The position numbers were made by a program, and so were the translations under genes. Positions 7,029-19,000 of a stretch of DNA of 64,000 nucleotides are shown here, piece after piece. Source of the DNA: Allomyces macrogynus ATCC 38327 (Eukaryota; Blastocladiomycota; Blastocladiomycetes; Blastocladiales; Blastocladiaceae); the NCBI GenBank assembly GCA_000151295.1, contig GG745362.1, forward strand, positions 196,570-260,569. Reading direction: 5' to 3'. Every line of letters starts with the position of its first letter. Positions within the stretch are counted from its first letter, which is position 1. The notes under the pieces are model-generated. The model worked only from the letters and a program-made list of their open reading frames with translations, was not told where the DNA came from and did no database searches.

Positions 7029-9217
7029 ATGCTTACCCAACTCGACGTCGAACAGACCAATGGTCGCACACCCAAGGCCGCATCCAGCCCTTGAGCGGTG
7101 GCGTCGATGCCTACTATGGCGACTGGTACGACGGTCGCGCCGAGACCTTCTACCGGCTCGGGCTCGTCGCCAAACTGCCCAAGTGGTACAAGCCGCCACT
7201 CGGCACCAACAGGTGGCCCGCGCAGCAGGACATTTCCGCGCCATGGTGCGAGCTGTGTGTCTATGCGCGACTCGATGCCATCAACGCCGCGCTGCGCCGC
7301 GACGAGTACGTACTTTCTCGGGGACAACTCTGCCTGGCAGTTTGGGCTGCTCTACCGGCAATCGCTGCCGCTGCCGCCGCTCTACGTGCCGGACACACTT
7401 GACGCGCTCGTTCCGACTGACGGAGTGATCCCGCCGCCCGGGTTCCGGCTCGACTTAAGCTCCGACCAACAGCGCACGGTCGCGTGGCTCGTGACCTCGG
7501 ACGCTCGAACCCGACACTGCGCGCGCACTGGGCGACGCGCGATACGGGCGAGGAATAAGTACGCCAGTTTGAGCGCACGGTTCTGCGACACGTCCCGCCG
7601 ATCCTGCAACTCGGGCCGCACGGGATGTCCTTCAACATCAACACGCGCAATTTCGCGCGCGACCACCACGATTGGGACCACCTGCATTTGCCCATGCGGT
7701 CGTTGCCGGTGCGTGGCGCACTGGATGTGTCCGCGATGGGCGCGGGGAAGACGGCCACGGCGCTCGCACTCATGCACGCGAACCCGCTCCGGTCGGTCCG
7801 CGACATGCCCTTCTCGCGCGGCTGTCTTGTGTCACATGCAACGCTCGTCGTTTTCAGCGCCGCGCTCGTCGGGCAGTGGGTCGACGAGGCCAAGCGCGTC
7901 CTTCCCGAGGGCGCCAAGATCGTGTCCCTCGCGACCATTCGCGACCACAAGTCTACCTCGTGGGACGACGTCCTCCTCACCGACGTGGTCGTCGTGACCC
8001 GCGCGTTCCTGCAAAAACTCCAACTACTAGCACCGCGTGGCCAATATCGCGGGCCAACGCGCCTACTGCTTGCCGCGCAAGTGCTTTACGTGCGATCGCG
8101 ACGAGTGTGGGTGGGCGTCGGCGTCACGCACCGCTTACTCGTGGCGCGCGTGCCCGAACGCCTGCGAGGCTGATGTGTTCAATCATTTTTGAACGAGCGT
8201 ACCGCGATTGCGGCTGCGGTTGCGAAACTTCACGCGGCGGTCGAGCGGGACCCGGACTTTGCCGAGAAGTTGGCGGCGGTCGGGGTTACGGCCGCGCATG
8301 CGGGCGTCCTGCTCGTGGGTGAGACGGACGTCATGGACCGGCTTGCTGCAGCTGTCGCTCTGCCCCGTGAGCCCGAGACTCCCGTTGCAATTCCAGATGC
8401 CGGTGATACGGTGCCGACCGGTCCCGAGCTCGACAAGTTGGTGCTCGACGTCGTCGCCGCGTGCGCCGACCTCGCCGACGTGCGCGCGTCCCTGAACCTC
8501 GTCGCCGCACAGCACCGGTTCATGGCGACGGTCCTCACGACTCTCGCGCGCAGCGACGCCCACGTCGAGTGCCCCGTCTGCCTCGACGCGATTGTGCCCA
8601 CGGCACCTGTCGTCATCACGCACTGCGACCACGTCTTCTGCGAACCGTGCACGGCGCAGATCAAGACCCGCGGATGCTCAATCTGCCAGTCGCCGCTAAC
8701 AGGCGCCGACTCGACCCTGAGCATTGCGCGCGGTAACTCGCAAGAGCCCAAGGTGGACAAGAACGGCACGAAGCTCGCGGCGCTCACGCGGTACATTCAT
8801 CGCGTTACCGGTGCCGACCCGACCGCCAAACTGCTTCTTTTCTGCCAGTTCAAGCGACTCTTCACGCTGCTGCGGCACGCGGTCGTGGACCTCGGTGTTC
8901 CCGCGGTCTCGATGGCCGGCGGGACCGTGACGACGAAACGCAACGCGCTCGACAGGTTCCGGACCAACGCCAACGTGAAAGTGCTGCTCATGTCGGCCGA
9001 CGAGAGCGTGAGTGGGTTGTGCGTGACCGAGGCGTCGCATGTGGTCCTGGTGCACCCGTTTGTTGGGGTCGCCGAGTCGGTCGCAAGGGCGATGGAGATG
9101 CGGGGGATCGCCCGGGTGGTGAGGGCCGGACAGACAAGGGAGGTGACGGTCGCGCGGTTTGTGGCAAGGGGGACGGTCGAGGAGGAGGTGACGCGGTGGC
9201 GCGCGCGGGCGTGGTGA
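7029..9217 (+). pseudogene. Disrupted SNF2-family helicase with RING finger (Rad5/Rad16 type)
   Basis: Pieces of one protein appear in order but in shifting frames. An N-terminal region (AYYGDWYDGRAETFYRLGLV) is followed by a pre-helicase Q-region (LSSDQQRTVAWLV near 7455) and Walker A SAMGAGKTATALALM near 7731. Then come the strand-turn segments through DVVVVTRAFLQ near 7985, a Cys-rich patch near 8080, a C3HC4 RING (CPVC...CDHVFC...CSICQSPL, 8572-8700) and a helicase C-terminal domain (KLLLFCQFKRL... to GTVEEEV). At least three frame changes, an in-frame TAA near 7555 and loss of the DEAH-box segment between the N-lobe and the RING show it is broken. Cellular or giant-virus origin cannot be told apart by eye. 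Confidence 0.8.
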
Positions 9218-9839
9218 TAAGTTTGCTGGTTTGCTTGCCATGGCGAAAGAATTGAGAATCGAAACCCATGCTGCGCGACCGTGGTGGCGGGCGACGGAGT
9301 GAAGTGATCAGTACCCTGCCGAAAACAATAGCCACGAATTGTTCCTTAGCCGTTGTGAAAACTTGAGATTCGAAACGTGTTTGTTGCCTGGAAACGGACG
9401 AGGGCAAAGAGAGGATCAACCCGGCAAGTGCAGTAGCGGTCACAGCTAGCTCATTTGGAACACGTTTGTCTCGTTGATTGTGTGTGAGTCGAGGATCGAG
9501 AAGATCGAGCATGGGAAAGGAGGCAAAGATGGACCGGACCGCTCACCACAAAAGTGGAAGTATGCACGCACAAGGCATACATTAACAGTCGCAGAACTCT
9601 TGGCAACAGAAGCAACGGATGGCAAAGCACTGATGCTTTTTCACACCTCGCTGATGGCCAGGACGTCAACAGAACCGCAACACGGCCTGCCTGGGCACAT
9701 GGTATGCTCCTCAACCGCTCATGATATGTCTGTCATGTCTCAATCGCAATGTACCTCCATCTGCTCATGACGCGTTCAAAATGCAATGTCCACATTTTCT
9801 CGCCACGTCTCCAGTCCCGCAGTTCTCGGTTGCCCCCAA
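9218..9839. other. Gene-free stretch between helicase relic and TmcB-like array
   Basis: No frame with recognisable content. It contains the 3' flank of the first TmcB-like gene, which ends in TAG at 9840. Confidence 0.4.
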
Positions 9840-12800
9840 CTATCCGTCGTTTGCGTTCTCCTCCTTCAATGTCAGTCCGCCCGACTTGATCAAATTTGCC
9901 AACTCTGGTGCGTCCTTGATCACGGTCGGCGGCATCAAGAATAGCACGGCCACGAGCGCGCGCGCCTTGTCGCGCAACCGGCGGAACACAACGAGATGAA
10001 TGTACACGGCAAACGCGGCCGCCACCACAATCGTGACCGTGAACACGATAATGCACCCGGTCAGCGCGAGACTGACGCTCGCCAGAACGCGGTCGCCAAT
10101 CGCCGCGTCGAGCGCATCAATTTGCATGTTGAGTACGTCGTTTTGGGCCAGCAGCGATATCCACTCGGGAGCGTCCGGACCGGGGAGTGTCAGGGTCAAG
10201 TTGCCGAGGGCTGTGGCGACCGTATGCGTGCCTACAAACACCGAAGAATCCCATTTGCCGTCGGATATGATTGCAGACGGGTGGAGAACACTGTGGACGC
10301 GCGAAAATACGCACCGGGTTGACCGCTCCCGACCAGCGTTGATACCGGATTCACGCTCGCGACAAACCGGCTTGCGTCTTCAAGGTACCCCGACAGTCCC
10401 GGGTCGAGCGCGACCGTCGCCGTGAATGCGGTATTGCCAGCCAAGGCGCTCGTCGTGACAGCCGCCGAGTTGGTCAGGTAGACGGTGTACTGCGGGAAAA
10501 GCGCCGCGAGTCCGTTCGGATCGGACGTGAGTTTGGCGTGCAGCTGCTTGAAGTCGTAGAGGTTGGACCGCAGCGTCCGGAGATTTTCGCCTGTCCAAAT
10601 GCAAGTACAGCTTCGTCAGTGAACTGGACGACAGCGCGCCGCTGATACAACGCCGGCTGTACCATTGGAGATAAGCGTCTCGTCAGGGACCATAAATTGC
10701 CGTGTGAGCATTTGGTTCACGCGGAGAAAGAAGCGGCGCTCGATCGACTGCGTCATGAGCTTCATGAGCACCGTCACGTTCTGCGTCCTAATCAAACAAT
10801 CAAATTCGTGAGTTGTCAAGAGTCAGCGCCGGCCTCGCTGCAAGAAAAAACGGACTGGAAGGCCACGGCAAACATGGCCGCCGTGAGTGCCCCAACGGCG
10901 ACCATCGCGACCAGAATCAGCCGCGTCACGCGCTGCTTATCGCCGTGCTGATGGTTCTCGCCAATGGTCACACCGGCGGTTGACATGCGCGCTTGGTTGG
11001 CCACGTCAATGTCGGTCTCATCGTCCAGATTGATGATCTCGACAAACGCCTCGATCTCCTCTTCGGTCGTGGTCACGAGCTCGGTGGCCGCGCGCTTGTT
11101 GATGCCAGCGATGAGCGTCAACGTCTTGATTTCGACGGAGAAGTAGCCGCTCAGCGGCTGTCATGAGTGAAAGGAAGTGGAGCTGTTAGCGATCGGCGGG
11201 ATCCAGGCCAACAAAATACCGCAGCAAGGCCCCGCACGTACCTTCACGTAGAGGAAGACGCCAAGGACGAGGACAGCGATAGTTGCCACGACCAGAGTCA
11301 CAATCAACTGCACGTTGCTCGATGCCGTGAGGTCATCGTACGCTTCAATCCCTTTTTGCGGCAGCAGGCGCACGGCATTGAGCAGCGTCCAAAAGTTGCT
11401 GAAAATGTAGGCAATCACCGGAATCCCCTGCACGCGCGCAAACGTCAGGTCGCCGATCGTCGTAAATTGCAAGGCCGCGCTGCCTGCGATCGCGATATTC
11501 TGCACAAGCTCGAGCAGCGACAGACTCGCGGGCTCATAGTCGACGACGCGCGGAATGGTCGTGTTCACGACCGTCGACACGCGATAGAGCGTTGACCCGG
11601 ACCCAGAGTCCTTGCCCAGAAACGGAATCGCCTCCGACGTGACCTGCGTCCATGCCTGCTGCAGCGCCGTATATGCGTTCGCAAACTCGGCGTTCATCAG
11701 ACTCGTATACGCCGGCCACTGCCGGTAGAAATTGGCCGCGCCCATGCGCTGGATCGTGTCAATTATGTTGAAGGTTTGCCGCCGCGAGACCTTGGCGAGC
11801 GTAAAGTCAACTTGCATGACAGACCGCGACTGGGCAAAGAAGGTCACGCAAACGACGAACCCGGCCACGAGTGCCGCAAGATAGACGCTACCGATCAGGC
11901 CAATCACTGGCAGCTGGTTGAGCGGACGCGTGATGCGCGCGACAAGATGACGGCGGCATTCGAGATACTGGCGCTGTTCGCGGGACATGGACGTGCCTAT
12001 GGCGAAATTGGAGTAGGTGATCACTTTAGTACTTTGGAGCATGCGTGACCTGCGCATCAAACAAAATGGCGTACCCGACGTTTGCGACCCATTCGCGTTG
12101 GGCACCACTCCACCGCGCCCGCGGCCCTTATCGAGCCCGTTGAGACTCAGCTTAGTCGAGACATGAAACGTGGCGCGACTTCCCAACACCGCATCGCCAC
12201 TGGGAGTGAGCGGCGGCGGCGGCGGCGAGATACGCTCGACTCCTGGACGAGGCCGGGCGGCGGGCCGGCTCGATGGAGGCACGTCATCTGGCCTCAAATC
12301 CAACGAGACGCGGTCCGACGCAGGATCGACGCTATCGCTGAACACTGAACCGCCCCGGGTGAGTGGCGAGGGGTAAGTGATCTCGGGTTCCACGGCCGGG
12401 TCATCGCGGTCGACTACACGCACGACGCCTGTCAGCGTTGGTGTTGCAAGTCAAGAGAGAAGGGTAATGCCCGACCTTCGTCCACTATGTCGAGCAGACA
12501 GTGAGCAAACTGCGGTGAAATTGGAAGACGAGCACGGAAAAAAAACATACCGAGAGCCAAGAGCTGTGTCGCCTTGACTTGATCCCCATCGACAGCAATC
12601 AAGAATTGCGCATATGATTGCAGCACGCTCTTGGACTATCAACAGCAGCAGGATCAGTCTGAGCGCGGCATGAGCTATCGGCACAGCCAGAACAGCCGGA
12701 CCTTTGGAAACTTGATGAGCAGGCGCGCATACGTATCGCTCGCGATGGTGCGGTGGAGCGTGAACTTGTCGAGGACCTTGCTCAGCTGGACGAGCGACCC

Positions 12801-15469
12801 TTGTGTGCGCACCGTCTCGAAAAACTCACGCATCTGTGATTATTCGAATGATAATCACATCCTGTCAATGGGACTCAAGACGGTTCACAAAAAGAAAAAA
12901 AATGGATACGCAAGCGTACCGCGTAGAGGCTGAGCAAATGTTCTTTCTTCGACTTGCGATCGAGGTTCTGGAACTCGGCGCTCTCGAGCAGTCTACGACC
13001 TTGCGCGCCGTACTCGCCGAGCTTGTCGTCCTCGCGCTCCTGCCGCTCCTTGGCGTAAACCAGAAACTTTTCGTCGAACCGGATCGGGCGCGCCTTGATT
13101 TGGTCAATCAACTCGTCGGCGGCCGTCTTGCCCGTGTCGCCAAAGTAGGCCGCGAGAAAGGTGGCGGCAATGAAGAGCAGCAGCGTGTCGTCGAATTCGA
13201 TCAGGCCGCGCTCGAGCAGCTGCAGGCCGACGGTGATCTGGCTGGGAGTCGGGTTCTCGCGAATAAATCGGATGCCTAGAATCGAGAGCCAAGGACAGAA
13301 ATCAGACATCGAGGAAATTAACGAGTTCCAGAAGATGAACACTGCCACACGACACATACACGCCTCGACCTGCAATGGCGACGAGAACACACGATCGCGC
13401 ATCATGACCTTTTTCTGCTGCACTTCATTGAGCACCTCCATCGACGTCTTTTCCATGAGCTTTGTCAGTGCATTCGTGTCGGCGACCGCTGCGATCCACT
13501 CGGCCACCGTCGAGCTCATTGCCGATCCAGGCGACGACGGCGAGTGCGGCCCGGTGCCCCGTGCCATTGTCGATGGCGGAGGCATCCCCAAATGGCTGAT
13601 TGTTGCGGCCTGGAACCGCCGACCCGACTTGGTCCGATCCTCGAGGAGCCCCGCCGCTGATGCGTGGACATGAGCGCTGCCAGCGGTCTGCTGCTCCAGC
13701 TTGCTGATACGGTGCCATTTGCGCACGTGCTGCGAGAAGATCCAGCGCGCCGACCACTGCGCGAGAACGACGCCCGCGACAAACCCGACGACAGCAGAGG
13801 GCACGAACATGGTCAGCCAGCCCTGCGCGGCGCCCGTGCTGTACGCGACCATCGACAAGATCATGGCGCATGCCGATGCGACCATGAACCCGAGCCGCAT
13901 CGCCGTCATGCGCGAGTCGTAGTAGGGCTGCGCGAGCGTGACACTGCGGATCAGGTAGATGAGCCCGAGCGTCACGAGAGCTGCGTAGGCCCAGTTGCCC
14001 GTTGACGTTTCCGGGACAAACGTGGAGAGCGCGACGAAGCCGAGGCGAGTGGCGACGATGACAAAGTCGATGCGGCCGTGGGGCTTGGCCTCGGGACTGA
14101 GCGAGGTCGGCGAGGTTTCCAGGAACTAAAACAGGGTGGACAAGGGAGAGGACAATGTCAGCGAAGCATAGAATGTCGATTGGGCCCCCAACCGCGTGCG
14201 TCAGCATGAGAAAATAGCGCACCACGAGCGACGCGACGAACATCAAGGGCGCGAAAACAGAGATGCCAATCATGTCCATGATAAACAGGGGCAAATGCTC
14301 GGACCCAAAGCATTGCTGGTCATAGTGGGCAACGTGGCCAGAACCGCAATCCAGCCCGGCAAGCAGGAGCTGGGCGATCGGAATCGATAGTGCCGACAAT
14401 TCGACCGTGAACAGCAACCGAAGCACGCGCAGCGCTGGAATGGGCACCTTGGAAGAGCGAGCAACTTTGGACACCACAAAGAGCGCCAGGACAGCGGTAA
14501 GAAGGATGAGGGCGAGCGCTGTGGGCGGGATAGAAAAGTATTTCAGTTTGCATGTTTTGGACGCTGGTTATGAACGAGCACAAGTACCAATCGTGTTCAC
14601 AATCTGGAAATCGTGGTAATCATGAATAAGGCGGATCGGCTCGACAATCACAAGTGCCTCAGCCGGCGCGTCATGGTGCAGCCGCTGGGTTAAAGCAAAT
14701 GAGAGCAACTGCAGGTCCTCGATTGCCTGGAATAACCAAGACGTCAAGTCATAGGTAAGAATCAACCCGCTGTTCTGCCGCCCCACGGCGAGACGGGCAA
14801 ACGCGCCTTGAGAATCCAACTCAATATCGGCGGCAACTCATTATCGCAGACAGTCACGTAAGCCAGACTAAACAGAGCGTCCTCCCAAAAATTCGTCGGC
14901 AATACGCTGCGCAACGTCTTCTTCGTGCGTCCCGTCGATGCCTTGCAAATCGTGGGCGATTTCGTGCCCCCACGCGCCAGCGCGGGCAAACCCTCGGACG
15001 GCGGCGCGCTTGCAGCGAAAACGCCCGAGACCACATTGGCGAGCGGCCTTGGTTTCCCAAAGGACGACGACCGTAACCGCGTTGTTGTTCCTGCCGCATC
15101 GCCATCGGGCGCATGGATCAGCACAGCCGACGCGCGCGTGCTCCCGCCGGGATGACCGTCGATGCTGCTGATGCGCGCTGCGCCACCGTTCACTGGGTCG
15201 CCGCCACTGCTCGGATGCAGGTACCCGACCGATTGCGCAGTTGCAGACCCGCGCCGCGACCGGCTCGCAAATGACGGCGTGCTCTGCGTAGGCCGCATCG
15301 AGAACGTTGGTGCCGGCAAGCGCCGACCAGACGAGCCCAGTGTCGCCGATGGAACCACAGGTGGACTTGGTACGGGTATTGATTCGACTGCTTCAGCTGT
15401 TGGTGGTGGTGCTGCGTCGTGCGCAAGGTCCGAGTCGAGACTCGACTTGGACGAGGTGTGGGTGAACAT
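9840..15469 (-). CDS. TmcB-like giant membrane protein, tandem copy A
   Basis: An intron-rich gene read from 15469 down to TAG at 9840. Order of parts: a Ser/Pro-rich disordered N-terminus (15469-14960); RSVLPTNFWEDALFSLAYVTV and the DNELPP motif; a block of about eight membrane helices (about 14520-13690, with LRVLRLLFTVELSALSIPIA and MTAMRLGFMVAS); and alpha-helical TPR-like segments (13280-12640, with GLQLLERGLIEFDD and RSYAQFLIAVDGD). A disordered linker follows, then two membrane-bounded extracytoplasmic domains (12000-11240 and 10790-10200), a coil TTEEEIEAFVEI, and a final helix plus FRRLRDKARALVAVLF tail. The TPR-like/RSYAQFL pattern matches Dictyostelium TmcB/TmcC relatives common in zoosporic fungi. 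Function unknown; probably sensory. Exon borders are approximate. Confidence 0.75.
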
Positions 15470-16048
15470 GATCGGCGCGAATCAAAGAGCAGCGATGACC
15501 CTGTTTGGATCGGTTCTGTCGCCTGTTTCTGGAAGCTGCGAACGCGGGAGCAAGAGTGCTGCAAGGTTGCCAAAATCGACGTGAGCGTGGTGATGGTCGG
15601 TTGGGATGTGGCGTGCGCAAAACAAAGTCGTGCGCGGTCGTATTTCGTGGGATTGACCGCGATCACGCGTGCCGTAGTGCACGAAGTCGCGCGGTTTCGT
15701 TGTTTGTGGAGGATGATGGGGTCGAAACGATCGCGACGTTGGATGGAGTGCCATGGCGACATTATGCGTCAGAAATTTGGCAGCAGGTGTTGATCATCTC
15801 ACCTGACCGTGGCAAGACGCCTCCCTCTCCTGGCCTCGAGGGCACACACCTTTGACGTACGTGCATGATCCTGAGGGCAGGCTGGCAGAAATCGGCCTGC
15901 TCATGACGTCTCCTGGCTCAGCGCGAGGTCGCGTGTGGCGGGGACTGCCCAAAATACTCGGTAACTCGCTCGCAGCGATCGCAATTTCATGCATTCCGCA
16001 CCAGTCTTCGCCCATTGCCCGCTATTAAAGTGAACTAGACCTCCGCTA
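15470..16048. other. Intergenic region, copies A and B
   Basis: Presumed promoter of copy A and 3' flank of copy B. No other gene seen. Confidence 0.4.
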
Positions 16049-19000
16049 CTAGGACTCCTTTGTTTCCTTCGCACTCAGCATCAACCCGCCTGACTTGATC
16101 AAGTTCACCAGTTCCGGCGCGTCCTTCGTCACGCTTTGCTGCATCAAAAAAAGCACCGCGACCAGCGCACGCGCCTTGTCGCGCAACCGGCGGAACATGA
16201 CCACGTGAATGTGCGTGGCCAGCGCGACGACGGCTGCGGCCGTGGCCGTGAACACGACAATGCACCCGGTCAGCGCCAAACTCACGCTGGCCATGATCCG
16301 ATCAGCAATGGCCGCGTCGAGCAAGTCGAGCTGCACGCTGAGCAGTTCGCACCGCGCCTGCAGTGCAATCCAGTCGGGCGCGTCGGGGCCGGGCAGGGTC
16401 AAGCTCAGGTTGCCGACGCCTGTGGCAACTATTTGCGTGCCTACGAACACACCATGGCCGCAGTGGGTGTCATTCTGGGGTTGCGAGTGGTGGAGAGCAT
16501 CGAAAACCCATTCACGTCCCAGGTGGACCGGCACTGATCAGCGTCGCACCCGGATTCACGGCTGATATGAACCGGTCTGCGTCGTCAATGTAGGCTGAGA
16601 GTCCCGCGTCGAGTGCAATCGTCGCCGAGTAATTGGTGCCGCCGGACATGGCGCTCACGGTGATCTCGGCCAAGTCTGCCAGGTAGACGGTGTACTGCGG
16701 GAACTGCGCGGCGAGCCCTTTCGTGTCGGACGAGAGCTTGTCGTGCAGAAACTTGAAGTCGTAGAGGTTCGACCGCAGCGTACGCAGGTTGTCGCCTATG
16801 GAGGGAGAGAGCATTGAATCGTCTGTTGAGCGTCCAAGCAGAAATGTCTATTGAGAGAGTTGGTCGCGAACTATTCGGAATCTGGGTGTTTCCGGGAACC
16901 ATAAGCTGCCGCGTGAGAAGCTGGTTCACACGAATGTGGAAACGGCGCTCGATCGACTGCGTCATGAGCCGCATGAGCACTGTCACGTTTTGTGTTCTAG
17001 AGGAGCAAAGCCGAGAGGAAGAGGTAAGCGCTCACCACGATCATTAAACAATCAAGGCGGTACGCACTGGAGCGCCACCGTGAACATGCCCGACGTCAGA
17101 ACCGCGATGGCCATAACCGCGACGAGAATCAATCGTGTGACGCGGCGCCGGTCACTCCCTTGGTTTTGCTCGGTGAGAGACCCGGCGGGCGTGATGCGCG
17201 CCTGGTTGGCGAGCTCGAGGTCGGACACGTCATCGAGATTGGTGAATTCGCGAAACGACTCGATTTCCTCCTCGGTCGCGGTCACGAGCTCAATGGCCGC
17301 GCGCTTGTTGATGTTGGCAATGTGCGTCAGGATCTTGGTCTCAACGCCAAAGAAGCCGCACAGGGGCTACAGGAGTGAAATGGCGGGTGAGAAAATAAGC
17401 GGCGGGCCACGGCCAAGCTTCCAGACCGTACCTGCACGTAAAGAAACACGCTGAGCACAAGCAGGGCCATGATGGCCAGGACGAGCGCGACAGTAAGCTG
17501 CGCGTTACTCGACGTCGTGAGCGCATCGTACGCGGCGATGCCCTTTTGCGGCAACTGGCTGACAGCCGTGAGAAGAGTAAAAAAGTTCTCGAAAAGAAAA
17601 TCAATCGCTGGAATCCCCTGCATGCGGTCAAACGTGAGCTCCCACAGCGTCGGAAACTGCAGTGCCGTTCCGCCGGCAATTGCAAGCATCTGCACGAGCT
17701 CGAGCAACGAAATGCTGTCAGGCTTGTTGTCGAAAACACCGGGATCGTCGTGTTGGCGACCACGGCAATTCAGTAGAGTGTCGAGCTCGCGTCCGGATCA
17801 TTCCCGAGGAACGGCAGTGCTTCGGACGTGACCTGCGTCCAGGCCGCTTGCAGGACCGCGGAAGCGGACGCGTACTCGGCGGCCATCATGCTCGCGTACC
17901 CGGGCCACTGCAAGTAGTGGTTGGCCGCGAGAATCCGCTGGATCGCATCGATCACGTTGATGATTTGTCGCCGCGAGACCTTAGCGAGCCTGAAGTTGAC
18001 TTGCATCACGGCACGCGACTGCACAAAGAACGCGACGCAAACGATATAACCGGCGATCAAGGCGGCAAGGTAGACGAAGCCGATTGAGAAAATGGCTGGC
18101 AGCTGGTGCAGCGAGCGCGTCACGCGCATGACGAGATGGCGGCGGTTTTCGAGTTGCTGCCGCTGCTCGCGGGAAACGGACGTGCCTACACGGGAATGAC
18201 ACGGACGTCAGTTGCACGCCACGGTACATCCACTACAAGCAAGACAGGAACATACCTGATGTCTGCGACCCATTCGCATTCGGTAACACGCCACCGCGCC
18301 CACCGCTCTTGTCGAAATCTGGCAGACTGGGTTTCGTCGACACATGGAACGCTGCCCGGTTGGTGGTCAGGTGCTCGCCGGGCGGCGACGGAATGTTGTC
18401 TGATCCCATACGAGACCGTGGCGGTGACAGATGCAATTGCAGCGGATTTCCTGCCATGGAGCCACGGCGAGCATTTGCTGCCATGGAGCCGCGGCGAGAT
18501 GCCGGCCGCACGTCGATGCTGTCGCTCAGCATGAACCCGTCGCGGGCGAGCGGGAGGTAGGTGATTTCGGGTTCCATGGTTGGGTCGTCACGGTCGGCTA
18601 CAATTGAAATCTATCAGCATCAGCGCGGGTGCCAGCATTCGCGCGGGTGCAAGGATCAACGGTGAATGGGTGACCGACCTTCGTCCACTAAATTGCGCGC
18701 GAACATGCCCGTCAGCGTGATCTGGGCGAAAAGAATGGAAGCCAAAAGAAGAGCAAGTGGAATGCGTACCCAGAGCCAAGAGCTGCGTCGCCTTAAAATG
18801 ATCGCCGTCGACCGAGATCAGGAATTGCGCGTACGACCTCAGCACACTCTTCGACTACCAGAGTTGCCAGAATCAATCAGTCAGAGTGCGCCGCGAGCCT
18901 GACATGCCCCTTCTCGCATCTTGTGGCACAATCAGACTAACAAGAATCGGACCTTCGGGAACTTGATCAACAAGCGCGCATACGTGTCGATCGCGACCGA

